Shown: positions 1-8,376, counted from the stretch's first letter. The stretch: DNA of 64,000 nt from Elusimicrobia bacterium GWA2_61_42 (GCA_001799615.1 MGTU01000029.1:1-64000); one strand, 5' to 3'. The notes: generated by a model not told the origin, from the letters alone. Numbers and translations are program-made.

Positions 1-1
1 C

Positions 2-199
2 GGTCTGCCCGAGGGGACGGCCGTTAAGGTGTATACACTTAACGGCGAGCTGGTGTGGGAGGGGAAGGCCTCCGCGGCGGGGCTGGCGGTGTGGTATGGG
101 CGCAACAAGGCGGGTCGTAAAGTGGCCAGCGGGCTGTACCTGGTACACCTCGAAAGCGGCGGCCAGAAGAAGATAAAGAAAGTCTCGGTGGTAAAATGA
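2..199 (+). CDS. C-terminal end of a secreted protein with FlgD-like sorting domain (partial)
   Basis: Only the last 65 residues lie in the window; the frame is open to the left edge and ends with TGA. The fragment has the pattern V-K-V-Y-T-L-N-G-E-L-V, then W-Y-G-R-N-K-A-G-R-K-V-A-S-G-L-Y-L-V, and a basic tail ending V-S-V-V-K. This is the usual form of the FlgD-like Ig / T9SS type A-like C-terminal domain found on large secreted or surface proteins of FCB and related phyla, where it acts as a sorting or anchoring module. The upstream part of the protein, and so its function, is outside the window. Confidence 0.75.
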   Translation, partial: GLPEGTAVKVYTLNGELVWEGKASAAGLAVWYGRNKAGRKVASGLYLVHLESGGQKKIKKVSVVK

Positions 200-311
200 A
201 GATCCTGACCTTCTTCCTAATAATTCATATCAGTTGAAATAGGTAAAATCACCCTTGGACGCTTGCCCCCTTTGTTCTTGGTTAATTGGCGGATTTGAAA
301 AAAGGAGCCCT

Positions 312-1352
312 ATGCAAATTGCGATTCAACTTGTTTTAGTGTTGGTTCTGTTCGCTGATCCGGTGTTTTCCTGTTCGGTTTTTATGGTGACCGATGGTTC
401 TAAAACTTTTTTAGGGAACAACGAAGATGAGACTAATTCTTATTCCGTAGAAACTTTTATTCCCCCGGCGAATGGAAAATACGGTTATTTCTACATGGAG
501 TCGCCTCATGACCCGAGCGACGCCAATCCCTCCCATGAGCCTCCGATGATAGAGCATTATCCCCAAGGAGGAATGAACGATCAGGGGTTGGCTTATGATA
601 TAACTTTTACACCCCTGAAGGGTTCCAGGCAAATGAAGTTCGCGCCCGGTCTGAAAGTATTGGATCCGAGCGGGGAATATCAGGGGTATGTCCTGAGAAA
701 GGTGCTCGCCGAGGCGGCCACAGTGGAAGAAGCGATCCGGATAATACAACAGTATGTGGTTCCCGAATTTTTTACGATCCAGGTCTTTCTCGCGGATAAG
801 GGGGGACATTCCGCGGTACTGGGCATAGGGAAAGACGATTATCTTTCGGTTATCAGGAACAGCAAGAACTATCAGGTCCTGACGAATTATAGTCAGGCGG
901 ATAAAGAAAACAGCATAATCCTTGATCAGAGGGCCGATATCGCAAGCGACATGTTGAAGGAAGACTCATCCGTTAATGTCGGCAACTTCCTTTCCGTCAT
1001 GGCGGCCATTCACGTTGAAGGATTGAGCTCGACGGTTTACTCCACCGTCTATAACCTGAATAATGCCGATATTAATTTCTATTATTTTCATAATTTCCAA
1101 AAAAGCGTGAAAATGAACCTGAACGAAGAGTTGAAAAAAGGGAAACATTCTTTTGTAATGTCCAGCCTCTTTAAGCCGATCTTCGCCCAGACGACGACAA
1201 GCGCCATGTCCGCGACCTTCTCCGGCCTGGTCCGTAAATTAGAGGCATGTAGGGACGAGCTTCCCAAGCCCGGTGCGAAGCCGGTTTCAGCGGCCCCTGT
1301 TAAGCGCGGCGCCCCCAAGGCGCAGGGGAGCGCGCCAGCGCTCAAGCCGTGA
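312..1352 (+). CDS. Secreted Ntn-hydrolase-like protein (linear amide C-N hydrolase type)
   Basis: A 346-residue protein. The start at 312 is chosen over an upstream in-frame ATG at 255 because AAAGGAG lies at the right distance and the protein then begins with a signal peptide. Cleavage after Ser20 exposes Cys21 in the context S-C-S-V-F-M-V, followed by G-N-N-E-D at 35-39. That is the N-terminal Cys nucleophile arrangement of the choloylglycine hydrolase / penicillin V acylase / acyltransferase superfamily, which cleaves linear amides or transfers acyl groups. The M-N-D-Q-G-L-A-Y-D segment fits the same fold. The last 30 residues are a Pro/Ala/Lys-rich tail. The V-F-S-C context could also be read as a weak lipobox. 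The substrate cannot be told from sequence. It stands alone between two intergenic gaps. Confidence 0.6.
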   Translation: MQIAIQLVLVLVLFADPVFSCSVFMVTDGSKTFLGNNEDETNSYSVETFIPPANGKYGYFYMESPHDPSDANPSHEPPMIEHYPQGGMNDQGLAYDITFTPLKGSRQMKFAPGLKVLDPSGEYQGYVLRKVLAEAATVEEAIRIIQQYVVPEFFTIQVFLADKGGHSAVLGIGKDDYLSVIRNSKNYQVLTNYSQADKENSIILDQRADIASDMLKEDSSVNVGNFLSVMAAIHVEGLSSTVYSTVYNLNNADINFYYFHNFQKSVKMNLNEELKKGKHSFVMSSLFKPIFAQTTTSAMSATFSGLVRKLEACRDELPKPGAKPVSAAPVKRGAPKAQGSAPALKP

Positions 1353-1533
1353 CGACCTGTATGGCGTGCTTAATAAATACGTCCCGTAATCCGCTTAAGT
1401 CGGGGAATACTAAACGTACGGAGTTTATGAGCCGGGCACCAGAGAGGCATCTAAAAGCTGTAACCATAATGTAGCCCCTATGTAACCGCAATTTAACCCG
1501 GTGTGTGTAGGCTTACGTTATATGGAGAAAGTT

Positions 1534-2829
1534 ATGAAAAAGATTCTGATGACGGTTGCCATGATGGGAATTGCGGGCGGGGGGTATGCAGCCGAGTTCT
1601 CCGAACTAAGCGTGAAAGCCTCGGAGCTTAAAGCCTCCGTGGCAATAGGGGCGGGTAATGAAAACGTTCCGGTCCAGGCGGCAGGCGCCGCTGCCAAAGT
1701 GCACATTTCCAAGGACTGCGCCGCAGCGGCGGGGATCAAACTTGAATTCCCGCCCTTATCGGGGGCTTACAATGTCGGTAAGGTGGATATCGTTTTCAGG
1801 GACTCTTCCCGGACGGAAGTTCAGGCAACCGACAGCGGTTGTAGTTTTCCCGACGCGTGGAGAAGCATTCCCACTATAATCTACTATCCTGTCGAAAAGA
1901 GTTATTCCCAGGGAATCCGGTCGCTCTACCTCCCCGAGAAGGTAATCAGATCTCTGCCTGTAGGTAAAGACATGCAGGACGCCATGGTTGGAACCAAACA
2001 GCGGGCGTTCGCAAATGCCCCGTTAGCCGGTTCGGCTGGAAAATATCCAGTAATACTTTTCTCCCCTGGGGGTGAAATTTCCAGCATGTTCTACGCCGCT
2101 ATTCTGGAAGACCTCGCCAGCAACGGTTATATTGTGGCGGCCCTGTCCCATCCATATTTGTCCGGAAGTGTTTACCTGCCGGATCAGGATTGCCTTATCG
2201 GGATGGAGGACGTCCTGATGGACCCTGATAAAGCTGTACCGTATCTTAACGTGGCGATCCCCGAAGCGGTTAAAGATCTGCGCTATGTCTTCACCGCTTT
2301 GAAAGACAAGCGTAGTTCCAATGGCCGCTTTTCAAATCAGATAGATTTCAGCAGGTTTTTTGTGATGGGACATTCCGCGGGGGGAATGGCCGCAACGATG
2401 TACTGCGGCAACAGAGGGAACGGCTGTAACGCTGGAATAAACCTGGACGGCGGAAAATTGACGGGGAAAGACGTAGAGGTTTCCGGCTCCTGGCCTAAAA
2501 GGAGAGACCTGCCGTTCATGAAGATACATTCCGGGGGAATCGCCCCTATTGATGTGATCCCGAAGAACTATTTTGGAAAGAGGCAGTATGTTGTCAATAT
2601 TCATCGCATCTCGCACGCTAGTTTCGAGGATATTGCTTTTTTAGGCCCAGGTTTGGTGCCGCCTCCGCCGGGAGGCACGCTTATCGATCCCTTTGCTTCC
2701 CACAAAATAATTATGGGACATGTCCTCGGGTTCCTAAGCTCGATCGGGGCGGACAGCGACAAGGTTGAATGGCCGCAGTTGGGGGAAAGCCTTGGGCAGG
2801 AATATGAAATACAGGAAAAACGATGGTAA
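1534..2829 (+). CDS. Secreted alpha/beta hydrolase, PAF-acetylhydrolase-like
   Basis: A 431-residue exported hydrolase. The start at 1534 gives a signal peptide (M-K-K-I-L-M-T-V..., cleavage near G-Y-A-A) and is preceded by GGAG. The nucleophile elbow G-H-S-A-G-G puts Ser281 as catalytic serine. N-L-D-G-G at 303-307 offers Asp305, and the late I-S-H-A-S-F-E-D motif supplies His361, so the triad order is that of platelet-activating-factor acetylhydrolase II relatives, which hydrolyse short acyl esters. The oxyanion region is V-I-L-F-S-P-G-G at 173-180. Several cysteines (C220, C291, C298) could form disulfides outside the cytoplasm. It has no obvious operon partner. The family call is firm, the substrate unknown. 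Confidence 0.8.
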   Translation: MKKILMTVAMMGIAGGGYAAEFSELSVKASELKASVAIGAGNENVPVQAAGAAAKVHISKDCAAAAGIKLEFPPLSGAYNVGKVDIVFRDSSRTEVQATDSGCSFPDAWRSIPTIIYYPVEKSYSQGIRSLYLPEKVIRSLPVGKDMQDAMVGTKQRAFANAPLAGSAGKYPVILFSPGGEISSMFYAAILEDLASNGYIVAALSHPYLSGSVYLPDQDCLIGMEDVLMDPDKAVPYLNVAIPEAVKDLRYVFTALKDKRSSNGRFSNQIDFSRFFVMGHSAGGMAATMYCGNRGNGCNAGINLDGGKLTGKDVEVSGSWPKRRDLPFMKIHSGGIAPIDVIPKNYFGKRQYVVNIHRISHASFEDIAFLGPGLVPPPPGGTLIDPFASHKIIMGHVLGFLSSIGADSDKVEWPQLGESLGQEYEIQEKRW

Positions 2830-2883
2830 CTGTAAACGCGCAACTGACGTACTGATTCTGCCAGTTTTGTGTGGGTAGGGGAA

Positions 2884-2910
2884 CCGGGCGCGAGCGTAAG
2901 CCGCGCCCGG
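2884..2910. terminator. GC hairpin between converging genes
   Basis: A perfect 9-bp stem (CCGGGCGCG / CGCGCCCGG) with a 9-base loop lies between the 3' ends of the hydrolase gene and the convergent response regulator gene. No long T run follows on either strand, so it is a weak intrinsic terminator or a simple barrier hairpin. Confidence 0.45.
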
Positions 2911-2954
2911 CTCGCTTGTGTGAGATTTTCGGGTAAGACCACCCTGCCTCTACT

Positions 2955-3644
2955 TTAATCTTTTGCGCTGTTGAATTTGTAGCCGCAAGAACGTGCCGCC
3001 AGGATCGGGCAGTCTTTTCCGCCGAGTTTTCGGCGCAGGTTGCCCACGGTGACGTCCACCACTTTAGCGTTGGCAGGCCTGGAGTCGTTCCAGACCGAAG
3101 CTATAAGAAAATCCCGGCTTAATACGGAATCCGGATTCTCCATGAAAATACGCAGCAGATGGAATTCCCTGTTGGTCAGTTCTAGCGCGGATCTGTTCCG
3201 GAGAACGGTCCTGGCCTTCAGGTCCATCGTTATGCCGGCACCGGACAGCGTACATGTGATTCCCCCGTAAGTCCTCCTGGCTATAGCGCCTACCCTGGCC
3301 CGCAGTTCCTCAATATCGAATGGCTTTGCTATATAGTCGTCCGCGCCCCATCTCAGGCCCAGTATCTTGTCCTTCACGTCGGACTTCCCGGTAAGCATTA
3401 CTATCGGGATAGTCCTGAACAGTGAATCCTTCTTTAGTTGCAGGCAAAATTGAAGGCCGTCCCCGTCAGGCAGGCCCCGATCGAGTATTATGATGTCCGG
3501 TTTAGCGGCCTGCAGCGCTTTAACGCATTCCTTTATGGAGCCTGCGCCGCACACAATATGCCCATCTTCCCGGAAGGCGGCCTTAACCATCTCAAGGTTC
3601 GACTTGTCATCTTCAACAATAACTATCGTCAGCTGTTTCATCAT
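2955..3644 (-). CDS. OmpR/PhoB-type response regulator
   Basis: A 229-residue two-domain regulator. The receiver domain (about 4-120) has the acidic pair E-D-D at 11-13, phospho-acceptor Asp55 in I-I-I-L-D-R-G-L-P-D, Thr in M-L-T-G and Lys in A-K-P-F. The C-terminal winged helix (about 130-225) has L-T-N-R-E-F-H-L-L and V-D-V-T-V-G-N-L-R-R-K-L, the usual Trans_reg_C pattern that binds direct repeats in promoters. AAGGAAC precedes two adjacent ATG codons. No partner kinase is adjacent, so it is an orphan here; the kinases from 10.8 kb onward are candidates. Confidence 0.9.
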   Translation of the reverse strand: MMKQLTIVIVEDDKSNLEMVKAAFREDGHIVCGAGSIKECVKALQAAKPDIIILDRGLPDGDGLQFCLQLKKDSLFRTIPIVMLTGKSDVKDKILGLRWGADDYIAKPFDIEELRARVGAIARRTYGGITCTLSGAGITMDLKARTVLRNRSALELTNREFHLLRIFMENPDSVLSRDFLIASVWNDSRPANAKVVDVTVGNLRRKLGGKDCPILAARSCGYKFNSAKD

Positions 3645-3953
3645 GTTCCTTAAAGGCGCAATAAGCAGAATATGTCCGGTGTCGTCTGTTGAGTCCAGAA
3701 TATACTAATTCTTTACTGAAAAATCACGAAGGCCGCCGCTGCCCCGGTTGGGCCGCGTAGGCTAAACCTATTCTCGTCCGCTTTTCATTGGCGGGCACCA
3801 CAACCAGGTAAAAAAGCGGTAAAGATACGCGAGAACCGGGCTGGGCATATTCCCGTGAAAAATAAGGTCCAAAGCCGCTTGGCGGGTGTAGCTCACTCAG
3901 GTAAACTAGCACTATGCGCATGGTTTGCGTGCTGCGAAGGGAGGAAATGCAAT
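3645..3953. other. Divergent intergenic region
   Basis: About 310 bases separate the divergently read regulator and the next + strand gene. Promoters for both should lie here. AT-richer patches at 3690-3725 (with TATTCTGG and TATACTAA) suit a promoter for the minus strand gene. No riboswitch or RNA gene could be supported. Confidence 0.4.
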
Positions 3954-4436
3954 ATGAAGCGGATAAGTACACTGGCGTCCCAGTTCGAGGCTGCCTCTAT
4001 AAATATACTGCCGGTAGCTCCGGCGTTCTCCATAGTTCCGTTCGTACGTGTCGGGAAAATAAAGCCGGGGATGTCCTTGCGGGATATTCAGGCCGTTTAC
4101 GGAAGTGAAAACGTAAGGGGAATTGGTTTCGCTGATGATCCCCGGACCGGGATATATGCCGATGGCAGACTTACAATGGAGACCACCTTGGGCGACGCCG
4201 GATTGGTTGCCACAGTAGTTGTCGTGGATGAGCGCTTTGTGGTGGGCGGCGTCGGCGTTAAGGTCGGGACTACTCTGGCACAATTGCAAAAGACCTATGG
4301 CGAACTGTTGAAAGTACTGACCGGAGCTGCTGCTGTGGAGCGGGACCGCCTTGCTTTTTTTCTGGGGCGAACTTCCCAGGCCCCTGGAGATATACGGGTG
4401 GCCCGGATAAGCGTCAGTCTTTTAGGGGACCTTTAA
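3954..4436 (+). CDS. Hypothetical protein with two short BamE-like motifs
   Basis: A 160-residue protein of unknown function. The start at 3954 is set by the strong GGGAGGAA upstream; longer in-frame starts lack a binding site. Two segments resemble each other: K-P-G-M-S-L-R-D-I-Q-A-V-Y-G and K-V-G-T-T-L-A-Q-L-Q-K-T-Y-G. Both have the G-(M/T)-(S/T)-hydrophobic-x-x-(I/L)-x-x-x-Y-G form seen in small SmpA/BamE-like domains, but the match is only to the motif. No clear signal peptide is visible, although the first 30 residues are rather hydrophobic. Its first ten residues resemble those of the small frame at 7220. It is followed 24 bases later by a membrane protein gene and may share its transcript. 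Confidence 0.6.
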   Translation: MKRISTLASQFEAASINILPVAPAFSIVPFVRVGKIKPGMSLRDIQAVYGSENVRGIGFADDPRTGIYADGRLTMETTLGDAGLVATVVVVDERFVVGGVGVKVGTTLAQLQKTYGELLKVLTGAAAVERDRLAFFLGRTSQAPGDIRVARISVSLLGDL

Positions 4437-4460
4437 AACTGTTTAACCCGGAGGTGAACA

Positions 4461-5594
4461 ATGAGAATTGATGGCCCTGTTTCGCTCGTCGCAGGATTGG
4501 TGCTGGCCGGTCTGTGCGGAGTTGCCCCATTGCGCGCGCAACATTCACCTAAAAAAAAGGCTGTATCCGTGTGGGGGGACGTGCGGCTGGAAAGCCGGCC
4601 GATAAGCACCAAGAAATACAGCCGGGTAGTGGAGGAGAGAACCATAATGGGGGGGCAGCCCCGCGACAGCGCCTACTCCGGAGGTTTTGAGATAGATATG
4701 CCTGACAATGTGGAGTTGGGCAAACCCTTTGACCTGGATATCCGGTTGCGGCCGTATCCTAATGCCCCCCGCGGTTCCGTGGCGGTAAGGATGGAGCAGA
4801 CGGACCGGGTTCAATACGAGCCCCGCGTTTTTTCACTGAGGCCCGGAGCCGTAAAAACCATCCGCGCTACCGTGAGAAAGACCAATGCCGGCCTGGCCGG
4901 AATTATTGCGAACGCAGACGGATGGCGGACTTATGAGCGGTCAGTAAGCGTAGGCTTTCCGACCCTTCTTGAACCGGCTTCGGTCGCGGCCTCTTTCTCA
5001 AAAGGGGGCGTAGAGCCTTTGCTTCTGGCTTTTGTTGATAAGGACTCCAAGAAAAGGGTTTCCCTGGACGGGCCCGTATTTATGATCATAAACAGCGCGC
5101 GGGCCTCGGTGCGGGAAATGGGGAGCAGCCAGTGGGCTAACATGGTTAAGCTGGAAGTCCCAGCGGGGGAGGACGCCTCCCCGGTGCTGGAGCTCCGCCC
5201 CGAAGGCAATTCCGGAGAAAAGGCCACGGTCTGGGTGAAAGTTGCCCTTTCGAGCGGGCAGGTGATCCATAGCCAGGCTATAGAGTTCCCGATCTATCCC
5301 CGCTGGTGGCAGGCCCTGCTGATGTCGGTGCTGGGCGGGGTGCTCTGGGGGCTGCGCAAAGCAGGCTGGCCGCAGGGAAACCGCGACGCCTGGCGGCGCC
5401 ATTTCGCAAAGTGCCTGGGCGCTGCGGTACTGGCCGGGGGGATAGGCTATTGCCTGTCCAGCAGGGACTTGCTGGGGCTTAAGCTGGATTCCACAACGCT
5501 TAAAGGCTATTTCCTGCTGGGCTTCGCATTTTCTTACGTAGGAGTTGATGCCGCGCTGAGGTTGTGGATGCCAGGCAAGCCGCCGACCATGTGA
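4461..5594 (+). CDS. Membrane-anchored exported protein of unknown function
   Basis: A 377-residue protein with GGAGGTGAACA before the ATG. It has an N-terminal signal sequence (cleavage near L-R-A-Q, residue 26), a large beta-rich extracytoplasmic region to about 278, then three hydrophobic stretches at about 283-298, 318-332 and 349-368, the first two separated by a basic loop. The middle region carries Ig-like or CARDB-like alternation (for example D-N-V-E-L-G-K-P-F-D-L-D-I-R-L), consistent with an adhesin- or receptor-like domain held by a membrane bundle. No catalytic motif is recognised. It sits between the BamE-like protein and a GAF-type membrane protein, suggesting a three-gene transcript. 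Confidence 0.7.
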   Translation: MRIDGPVSLVAGLVLAGLCGVAPLRAQHSPKKKAVSVWGDVRLESRPISTKKYSRVVEERTIMGGQPRDSAYSGGFEIDMPDNVELGKPFDLDIRLRPYPNAPRGSVAVRMEQTDRVQYEPRVFSLRPGAVKTIRATVRKTNAGLAGIIANADGWRTYERSVSVGFPTLLEPASVAASFSKGGVEPLLLAFVDKDSKKRVSLDGPVFMIINSARASVREMGSSQWANMVKLEVPAGEDASPVLELRPEGNSGEKATVWVKVALSSGQVIHSQAIEFPIYPRWWQALLMSVLGGVLWGLRKAGWPQGNRDAWRRHFAKCLGAAVLAGGIGYCLSSRDLLGLKLDSTTLKGYFLLGFAFSYVGVDAALRLWMPGKPPTM

Positions 5595-5649
5595 GCCGGA
5601 CAGGCCGATTTGAGGAGAAGACGGGGACGGGTAAAAGGAGCTGACGGAT

Positions 5650-6438
5650 ATGTATAGAACTGAACGTGTTATGGCAATGCTGGGCAGGCATATGTTTGAG
5701 ATCCTCAACGCCGTGAGCGGTCTTATGGCGATCTGGATGTTCGTTATAAAGGATTATAAATATACCGCTATCGCTCTCGGATGTGCGGCGGTTTTTCTGG
5801 GCCTCTGGGCGCATAATTACCGGAAGGACTACCGTGATACTTTAAAATCCTACAACCGGATGTATCAGATGCTCTCCCACCTGCGGCGGGAGATCCTCAC
5901 TTCGGTGGTTTCCGGGTTGTCTTCCGATCCGGACGAGGCGCTTAAGTTCTCGGCGCGGCACACCATGTGCGTTCTGAACGAGGTCACAACGCTGTTAAGC
6001 GACTTATCCGGCGAGAAATGTACCGGTTCCCTGATGGCCCCGGACACTGCTGACCGGACTAACCTGAAGACCGTGGAGAAACTCTGGTCGCGTGAAACTC
6101 CATGGGACCGCCGGGATGGAACCCATGACCTCCGCATCCCCATAGGGAAGGGTTTTGCTGGTATAGCTTTTGATACAAGGCGGATCAAGTGGTCATCGGA
6201 TTTCTCGAACGAAAAAGATTTCCTGAGGGATGTCCATGCCGACTGGGGGAAGTATTACAGGAGCGGTTTTTCCGCCCCCGTTTTTGTAAATGACCGAGTT
6301 GAGCTGATATTCAACATCGATTGTATGAAGCCCGGGGTTTTCAACAAGGAGATGTGTACCATCGTTAACGCCGGCGCGGAGTTGCTGGGACTGGTGCTGC
6401 AGATATCAGGGGCAAACCCTGATAAGGGAGTGAATTAA
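5650..6438 (+). CDS. Membrane protein with GAF-like sensory domain
   Basis: A 262-residue protein with AAAGGAG upstream. Two transmembrane segments occur near 15-33 and 37-54, followed by a basic helix and a soluble domain of about 160 residues. The soluble part has the order of a GAF domain: a helix with L-N-E-V-T-T-L-L-S-D-L-S-G, a G-K-G-F-A-G-I-A-F-D segment and a closing S-A-P-V-F-V-N-D...F-N-I-D strand pair. GAF domains bind small ligands or act as dimer modules in signalling. No kinase, cyclase or receiver domain follows, so this would be a bare sensor or scaffold. The GAF call is by eye. Confidence 0.6.
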   Translation: MYRTERVMAMLGRHMFEILNAVSGLMAIWMFVIKDYKYTAIALGCAAVFLGLWAHNYRKDYRDTLKSYNRMYQMLSHLRREILTSVVSGLSSDPDEALKFSARHTMCVLNEVTTLLSDLSGEKCTGSLMAPDTADRTNLKTVEKLWSRETPWDRRDGTHDLRIPIGKGFAGIAFDTRRIKWSSDFSNEKDFLRDVHADWGKYYRSGFSAPVFVNDRVELIFNIDCMKPGVFNKEMCTIVNAGAELLGLVLQISGANPDKGVN

Positions 6439-6455
6439 GGCCGTAAGATTTTTGT

Positions 6456-6461
6456 TATAAT
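6456..6461 (+). promoter_or_regulatory. -10 box TATAAT
   Basis: A consensus TATAAT lies 22 bases before the small gene at 6483, just after the previous stop codon. No good -35 is seen at 16-18 bases. It suggests the small gene has its own start site. Confidence 0.4.
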
Positions 6462-6482
6462 AACATCGGGGGATAGTAAATT

Positions 6483-6686
6483 ATGGAAGAAAAAAGAAAC
6501 AAAAAAATGTCTGCTTTGCCTTGTACAGCGGGCATCCGCGAAGTTAATTTCGGGGATATCCTTAACAGGGGGGTCCAGCTTCTCGAGGCGGAGAAAAGCC
6601 CTAAACTCACCTCCGCATATTTCGAAAGCCCTGGCTTCTTTGAGAACAAGTCCGCCCTTTGCGGAAGTAATAAGGAGAAGCGCTGA
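6483..6686 (+). CDS. Small protein, unknown
   Basis: A 67-residue frame placed between a consensus -10 box and a strong intrinsic terminator, with GGGGGA about 8 bases before the ATG. That placement is the main support for a real gene. The protein is charged, with two cysteines (C14, C60) and the segment G-I-R-E-V-N-F-G-D-I-L-N-R-G-V-Q-L-L-E. No signal peptide or known domain is seen. Function unknown. Confidence 0.5.
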   Translation: MEEKRNKKMSALPCTAGIREVNFGDILNRGVQLLEAEKSPKLTSAYFESPGFFENKSALCGSNKEKR

Positions 6687-6713
6687 GCCTGAATCGTGAG
6701 TTCTTTGGGGCAA

Positions 6714-6742
6714 GCCGCCGGGGAATCCCCGGCGGCTTTTTT
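6714..6742 (+). terminator. Intrinsic terminator
   Basis: A perfect 10-bp stem (GCCGCCGGGG / CCCCGGCGGC) with a 3-base loop, followed directly by six T. It closes the small gene at 6483. Confidence 0.9.
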
Positions 6743-6773
6743 ATCGGCGGGGTAAAAAGTGTCTCCCTAAAAC

Positions 6774-7052
6774 AGCAAAGCCACTGTAAAAAATGCGTGG
6801 GCACTGGCGTAGGCCGGTTAACGCATGTCTCCGAGAGCAAGGACACTTCTGGAACCGCGTGGGATGGCGTAAGATATAGACAGCGGCGGAGACGAAGGAT
6901 TAAAGGAGAAAAGATATACGCTTGCGAATTCCCACGGCTTGGCCATATATCTTCCGGCAGCCACCTGCGACTGGTGGTATAAAAAACTGGCGTGGGTTCG
7001 CGAGATCCGCTGGGATGAGTTCCTTAAAGAGATGTTGACGCTGCATAAGTAA
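6774..7052 (+). pseudogene. Decayed 3' end of a clostripain-like (C11) protease gene
   Basis: No single frame is open, but three pieces in successive frames match the C-terminus of the three intact clostripain genes at 33-37 kb. The piece at 6774 reads S-K-A-T-V-K-N-A-W-A-L (intact: T-K-S-A-E-V-K-A-K-A-E-A-L). The next reads R-L-T-H then W-D-G-V-R-Y (intact: R-L-V-A-H, W-Y-G-P-V-S-Y). The last, 6873-7052, contains N-S-H-G-L-A-I-Y-L-P and L-A-W-V-R-E-I-R-W-D-E-F-L (intact: N-S-H-G-I-A-A-Y-L-P and L-A-W-A-K-Y-S-N-W-D-E-F-I) and ends at a stop in the homologous place. At least two frameshifts and loss of the whole catalytic part make it a pseudogene. Confidence 0.8.
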
Positions 7053-7219
7053 AGGGACGGCAAAGTTCTGTGGGCCTTGCCGGCAGACCATTAGCGGCAT
7101 AATCCGGGACCAAGGGCACTGCAAAATATAGGGTACAGGGGGTAGACTATGATCACAAGGCATTAGTTCCGTGCGATAACAGCAAAGGCTGCCTTTTGTA
7201 AACGTTGGGAGGAAGTAAT

Positions 7220-7447
7220 ATGAACTCGATCAATACTATGGCCGGACAACTCGAAATGCAGGCGGGAGGGATTAGAACCCGGCTGGAGATGTCCGGGCGC
7301 TGCAATAAGTCTGGCGTCTCCCGCCGGACCCCCGGGTGGGGTTCACCTACTGTAGCGTCTCCGCCGCGGTGTCAGTTGCGGCGAATGCATGGGGAGGGGC
7401 GGGATCTTTACGGTCTGGTTGAATTTGCGCAGCGAAATAAACAATGA
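7220..7447 (+). CDS. Small frame translationally coupled to the next gene
   Basis: A 75-residue frame with a very strong GGGAGGAA before its ATG. Its TGA overlaps the ATG of the papain-like gene (ATGA at 7444-7447), and that gene has no binding site of its own, so this frame probably drives its translation. Its beginning, M-N-S-I-N-T-M-A-G-Q-L-E-M, resembles that of the protein at 3954 (M-K-R-I-S-T-L-A-S-Q-F-E-A). The rest is Arg/Gly-rich with no visible fold and may be decayed. A leader peptide or a degenerate paralogue is possible. Confidence 0.4.
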   Translation: MNSINTMAGQLEMQAGGIRTRLEMSGRCNKSGVSRRTPGWGSPTVASPPRCQLRRMHGEGRDLYGLVEFAQRNKQ

Positions 7448-8376
7448 CAAACCTCTTTGCAGTTCTTATATTCATCTTTGCCTGTGCGGCTCCCTCCGGA
7501 GGCGCGGAATTCGACCTTGGCCGCGTTAACGCCGCAGCCATTGTAAGCGCAACTCTGCCACCTGCGCCCGGGCCGGGGCTCCCCTTCCGCGTATCTTCCC
7601 CCCGGGAGGATAAATATTTTAATGCCTATGTTCTCAAGGCGATAGACCTGCTTTACTCCAAGTACGGCCTGCTCGGTTACGGCGTTAATGCGGACTTTAC
7701 GCACGACCTGCCTTACCATACCTCGGGGGCTATTCGCGCATTGGCGGCGCCGCGGACGATGTGCGTCGCCGCTCAACTGGAGATTATTCTTACGGCGTAT
7801 GAAATATACGGCAGGGAGACGGGTGACTATTCAGTATACGCTTATCTTCCGAAGCGCAGTTATGCAGGTCTTTCCGCAGCCGATCTGAAAGGGCACATCT
7901 GGGTCAATCCAAAGTTCAAGTCCTACGGTACCGCCGATGCCCTGATAAATTTCGGAATGGGGGAGAGGCGTTCATTTAGCGAGCTGGAACCGGGAGATTT
8001 CCTCAACCTGAACCGTAACAATAAGACTGGGCATGCTGTGGCCTTTCTCGGTTACATAGACAGCTCCGGCGGCATCTTGCCCGGCTATGGCCCGGAGGTT
8101 GTAGGGTTTAAATACTTTTCAGCGCAGGGTAGTGCCGCGCCGGGCAGGGGCGGGCTGGACTACCGTTATGCCGTATTCAGTCAGTTCGGCTGTCTAAAAA
8201 TGCCGTACAAACGCGACTGCGGCATTATCTATTCTGCCGATCAGAAAATACTGAATGCGGGCAGGATGCTGGCCCCGGCGTACTGGACAGGCACGCGCCC
8301 CGCTCTGTCCGGGAAAGCGTTTGGCGAGACGGCGCTCGATGCGGATTTCTTCAGCGGGATTACTACAGACGATTGA
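7444..8376 (+). CDS. Secreted papain-fold (NlpC/CHAP-like) hydrolase candidate
   Basis: A 310-residue exported protein with a signal peptide (cleavage near S-G-G-A-E, about residue 21). A Cys/His pair is placed as in papain-fold amidases: Cys107 in P-R-T-M-C-V-A-A-Q-L-E-I-I-L at a helix start, and His197 in K-T-G-H-A-V-A-F-L-G-Y at a strand start. E-P-G-D-F-L-N-L before the His is the p-G-D motif typical of NlpC/P60 and CHAP peptidoglycan hydrolases. An Asn or Asp third residue is not identified. Peptidoglycan cleavage is a reasonable guess, not shown. Start overlaps the preceding small frame. Confidence 0.6.
   Translation: MTNLFAVLIFIFACAAPSGGAEFDLGRVNAAAIVSATLPPAPGPGLPFRVSSPREDKYFNAYVLKAIDLLYSKYGLLGYGVNADFTHDLPYHTSGAIRALAAPRTMCVAAQLEIILTAYEIYGRETGDYSVYAYLPKRSYAGLSAADLKGHIWVNPKFKSYGTADALINFGMGERRSFSELEPGDFLNLNRNNKTGHAVAFLGYIDSSGGILPGYGPEVVGFKYFSAQGSAAPGRGGLDYRYAVFSQFGCLKMPYKRDCGIIYSADQKILNAGRMLAPAYWTGTRPALSGKAFGETALDADFFSGITTDD

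Noticed and set aside
3645-3953. Cyclic-di-GMP-type riboswitch
   Set aside because: A few short stretches recall the consensus, but the core pairing and conserved loops cannot be drawn.
3724-3972. Small minus-strand frame in the divergent region
   Set aside because: It overlaps the start and binding site of the + strand gene, has no binding site of its own and no recognisable sequence.
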